A DNA stretch of 60,000 nt, from positions 4,748,231 to 4,808,230 of the forward strand of contig NC_134033.1 of NCBI RefSeq assembly GCF_964204645.1, given 5' to 3'. This document shows, piece by piece, positions 57,045-60,000 of this stretch (the stretch's first letter is position 1; the number at the start of each line of letters is the position of its first letter). The stretch is from Tubulanus polymorphus (Eukaryota > Nemertea > Palaeonemertea > Tubulaniformes > Tubulanidae). A program made the translations under genes and the position numbers. The notes beneath the pieces were generated by a model. That model did not search any database. It worked only from the letters and a program-made list of their open reading frames with translations, and was not told the DNA's origin.

Positions 57045-58496
57045 AATTAACCTAAAAATGAAAAAACCTTAATTTGCCGTAAAAAATTTATTGAATCAAT
57101 TCAAATAAACGATCGCTACCGTTTACCGTGCAATGAACGTTCGATAACTTAAAATGTTTGTAGTGTCGAAGCCTTTTTCCAATCGGAGGTCCACTGTCGT
57201 CATTTTGTGGACCATCCGTCACAAATTTTCCCTAATAAATTCACCTAACGGTAATTTAAACAAATATGATTTTTTCCCAATTCCGAGGCCCACGACTGAA
57301 TATACTGACGTACATGTTTTCTGCAATATTCACTGAGGCGCCATCTACGTATTCCCCTAGTCCCCGTGGCTAAGCACAGTGGTCAATAGCTCGAGATTGA
57401 AGTTAGATTGGGAAATCTGTCCATATAAAAGATTGAAAATGTACTCTACAACACTCTCTATAACTCTCTACACAGACAGGTGACATGATCTCCAGCTCCA
57501 ACAATGACGTCATTTGTAATTGACAGATCGCCAACTTTGGCGAGATGCTCGTCAAATTAAAATGCAATTGTTTATTATATAAAGTAATTGTACAAATGTT
57601 AGTTGAAAATTTTTTCTTGGTTTGCTGAATATCTGGCAAAGATTGATGGGTTAATGGGTTATTTGTTTTACTGCTTATTTGAATATCTGCAGCGGATTTT
57701 CATACAGAAAAATTCACGAATTTATCGACCCAGTAAAAGATATATGTAGAATTTTACCACAAAGTTACAAACATGGAACTGAGTGCAAATGTCAAATAGA
57801 AGATATCTATGTTCCGGTGAGATTGTGTTACCACGACAACAAGAGGAGATGCAATTCACTTTACTAACCTTGCAATTCAACTCTAGATTTGTATCGGTTA
57901 AACAGCAACACAATTTCAATACTGGTACGTGCTCTTTTAATGGATCTCATATCAAACCACGTTCGTGATAAATCATATATAATTCTATTTCGGTTGGAAT
58001 ACATTTTGATGACGTAAATTTCCGGTTTTACAAATTAAAACGGGAAAATACTAAAAGGTTCGATGAAATTTCCGATTGAAAAAACTTAGGTTTGATAGAA
58101 AATCTAATTACACAAAATTAGGTTTGAACATATTTCTATATTTCAAAAAATCATATAAAGTTGCTTTAAAACGTACTTCTGCGCGGGTAATGTTTAAGAC
58201 AGTTTTATACAAAATATCGCGGCTACAATTCTACGATATAAATTACTCGACATATCGAGTTCCTGTAAAATCATTTTGAAGCTATTGTTCGACGAAAGTT
58301 TTCACCATACGATTGATATCGTCTAGATAATTTCTAGGTATTAATATCACGTATACGTGAGTCATATCGAATAATCCGTATGATATAAATCTCACAATTT
58401 TTTTCCGTCATCATTATCACCACGCGTTTATAAAGTTCGAGGGCACCGTTTTTATGAGTTAGTCGCGTCTGAGAAGGGCATTTAAAAGAATGTTAG
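57045..58496. other. Non-coding region with a GPCR-tail relic
   Basis: No intact gene. The segment 57690-57775 (CAGCGGATTTTCATACAG, then GTAAAAGATATATGTAG) closely matches 50672-50757, where it lies at the 3' end of the minus-strand GPCR pseudogene. It is therefore probably a second relic of the same receptor's last coding part, on minus. Flanking DNA shows nothing further. Confidence 0.5.
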
Positions 58497-58830
58497 TCAG
58501 TACACATCTTGTATCGCTCGTTCATTTCTAGCCCCCGTCAAGATGATCGTTCCACCGTTATGCACGATGCATTTTATTCGATTATCCGCTGTATACACGA
58601 GTCCCGGAAATATTTTCGGTTCGTAACTCGGACTGCTACCAAAGAAATTGTCTAAAGTTTCCAAAGAAATCCGTTTTCCAGTCTTTTTCACGGCCGAAAT
58701 TTGAACGCCGTGCTTTGAAATCGGAAATTTTTACTTTACATCCCAATTTTTGCACTTTTCGACCGAATTGTCTCGCCGCATGTTTGTTCTGAAATATACT
58801 TTTCGAACCCGTGATCACCATTTTTCTGAC
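58497..58830 (-). pseudogene. TBP-like (TATA-binding protein family) gene fragment, frameshifted
   Basis: Minus strand reads KMVITGSKS, AARQFGRKVQKLGCKVKISDF, then after a one-base shift near 58720 ISLETLDNFFGSSPSYEP, KIFPGLVYT, GGTIILTGARNE and a stop at 58497. This follows the TBP core order GKMVCTGAKSE - AARKYARVVQKLG - DFK - SSYEPELFPGLIY - GKVVLTGAK across the end of repeat 1 and most of repeat 2. It is divergent from canonical TBP, so a TBP-related factor or a decayed retrocopy are both possible. The upstream half is missing; it abuts the receptor relic at 58836. Confidence 0.75.
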
Positions 58831-58835
58831 GATCG

Positions 58836-59104
58836 ACGTCAATGGCTGGCACTATTCATTCGCGATTTTTGCCTTGTTTAACGCGGCCATATTGGCTACG
58901 ATAATGATGACGTACGTTCAGATGTATAGACTCGTATCTGGAAGTAGGTCGGGCTCGGGTAGAGCCGATCCTACCGAACTGGTTTTAGCTCGAAGGAGTT
59001 TAGTAATCAATCTTTGTAATCTATTTTGCTGGCTACCGATAATAATCGTTCAGTTTTGCGCCGTATTTTCGGTCGAGATACCGAACCAGGTGGCCGCTTG
59101 TTAT
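58836..59104 (+). pseudogene. Receptor-family relic: TM5-TM6
   Basis: About 268 bp nearly identical to copy E 48637-48900: DVNGWHYSFAIFALFNAAIL, TYVQMYRLVSGSRSGSGR, then RRSLVINLCNLFCWLPIII and VEIPNQVAA. It starts just before TM5 and stops abruptly in the codons before TM7. No other part of the receptor is attached. IDV at its left end resembles A-D rather than E (SDA). Confidence 0.88.
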
Positions 59105-59129
59105 AGAATATAAATTAGAATATTTCGCC

Positions 59130-59357
59130 ATGAATTTTATCTACGCTTACATTCTACCGTTATCTTTCATCATTCTATTGAATTCTGTTATAATAGTTCA
59201 GTTATTCAAGAAATCAAAAATTATTTCAATGAAAAGAAAACTACAAAATCACAGCGTACAAAAAAAGCTGTTTAACTCGCGTTTGCAGTATTTACGCTAC
59301 CATCCACGTCACTGTATTCCTACCAATCTCGACAGAACTAAAAGACGAACGGTGTAA
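59130..59357 (+). pseudogene. GPCR TM5-like fragment
   Basis: 75 codons: YAYILPLSFIILLNSVIIVQL followed by basic FKKSKIISMKRKL. It has the form of TM5 and the start of intracellular loop 3 of a peptide GPCR (compare TSNSVKIYQLFRGSK in the pseudogene near 51 kb). No TM6-TM7 follows. It lies directly after the receptor relic, as if two receptor pieces had been joined at TM5/TM7. Confidence 0.45.
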
Positions 59358-60000
59358 CGAACATAATTAAGTAATTTCTAGAATCAGCCATAGTAAGAAC
59401 AGGATTAATAGTATATTAAATTAAATATTTTCACTAGCGGTTGAACCGGCACTTAGACTTTTTGTCCAGGCGCAACCTCGATTGAAAATATCCGAAATTT
59501 CTTTGTCATCTTTCTCGCATTTTAGTTTTTCGTACTTTCGTTTTCAAAGTGTAGTTAATTTGATAATCATTAACTACAGAAGGTAATAACGATCAGTTAC
59601 CGGTATTAAGGATACGGATTGATTGGACAGTTCATTTTAGGAAAATACCATGTGTGGTATATTTGTGGTTTGCTAAGTAATTAGTTATACGTCCTCGCTG
59701 TTACTGTTGATGGCCTGTCGTCTGCTCAAGTTGTTCGCTCATTGTTCGTCGCCCTTGATTCCCATGCCGTGGGAATTATAAAGGCTTTACATAGTCTTAA
59801 GACGGACACATGGAAATAGAATTTGCAACACCGAAATACATTTATAGTTAGTAGTTTGTACTGAGGACGTGTAGTACGATGTTATACCGTTGTAAAAACC
59901 TCTTTTTCGGATAAACTTGTTACAACCAACCGGGAACCGAATGGCATCACGAATTGGAGGTTAGTGAATTTTGGCTGAGTTTTCTCTGATGACAATTTTA
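59358..60000. other. Right-edge non-coding stretch
   Basis: No gene or clear repeat seen in the last 640 bases. Confidence 0.4.

Overview
The window looks like nuclear DNA of a marine invertebrate, most likely a lophotrochozoan (mollusc, nemertean or annelid; the sequence alone does not settle which). The evidence is GT-AG introns inside long exons, abundant degraded CR1/Jockey-type LINEs and MITEs, AT-rich intergenic DNA, and a gene family whose C-terminal half (LDLa + LRR + rhodopsin-like 7TM) matches the type-C LGR family known from the pond snail receptor GRL101.

The window is dominated by a tandem family of one large receptor gene. Five copies are visible. A (1-3208, minus, cut by the left edge), B (4916-11119, minus, intact), C (18711-24302, minus, broken) and D (25991-32455, minus, broken) lie head-to-tail. 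E (42869-49023, plus, intact, more divergent) is inverted. Each copy has three coding exons joined by phase-0 introns. Exon 1 encodes a signal peptide and CUB-type modules. Exon 2 encodes more CUB-type modules and the first half of a C-type lectin fold. Exon 3, about 3.2 kb, encodes the rest of that lectin domain, a second lectin-like domain, LDLa repeats, a cysteine-rich stretch, seven LRRs and a 7TM domain. The intact products are about 1931 aa (B) and 1937 aa (E). Only B and E are complete and open in the window. C has a frameshift, a nonsense codon, a 75-residue deletion and loss of TM5-TM7. D has two nonsense codons and an altered NPxxY motif.

The A-B pair with its spacer was duplicated as a block to give C-D: the spacers at 3209-4915 and 24303-25990 are near copies. 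Exon 2 breaks this pattern (A resembles D, B resembles C), and parts of E are almost identical to A-D while neighbouring parts are not. I read this as gene conversion concentrated on the extracellular domains.

Between and beyond the receptors lie mobile elements: a degraded Jockey/CR1-type LINE at 14335-18619, whose 91-bp internal copy joins broken gene C; a 2.6-kb element with about 400-bp direct terminal repeats and a gag-like ORF (32692-35328, minus); and a CR1-like LINE with an SGNH-esterase ORF1 (about 37091-39867, minus). There are also SINE-like fragments, a 204-bp MITE with a 6-bp target duplication (54433-54636) and a 22-bp minisatellite (52065-53215).

The right part (50-60 kb) holds a separate single-exon rhodopsin-type GPCR (55887-57044) and several gene relics: a peptide-GPCR pseudogene on minus near 51 kb, a TBP-like pseudogene fragment at 58.5-58.8 kb, a receptor-family TM5-TM6 relic at 58836-59104 and a GPCR TM5-like piece at 59130-59357. 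A second small receptor-family relic (TM4) lies at 42292-42416. Functions are inferred from domains; no ligand or tissue role can be read from the sequence.
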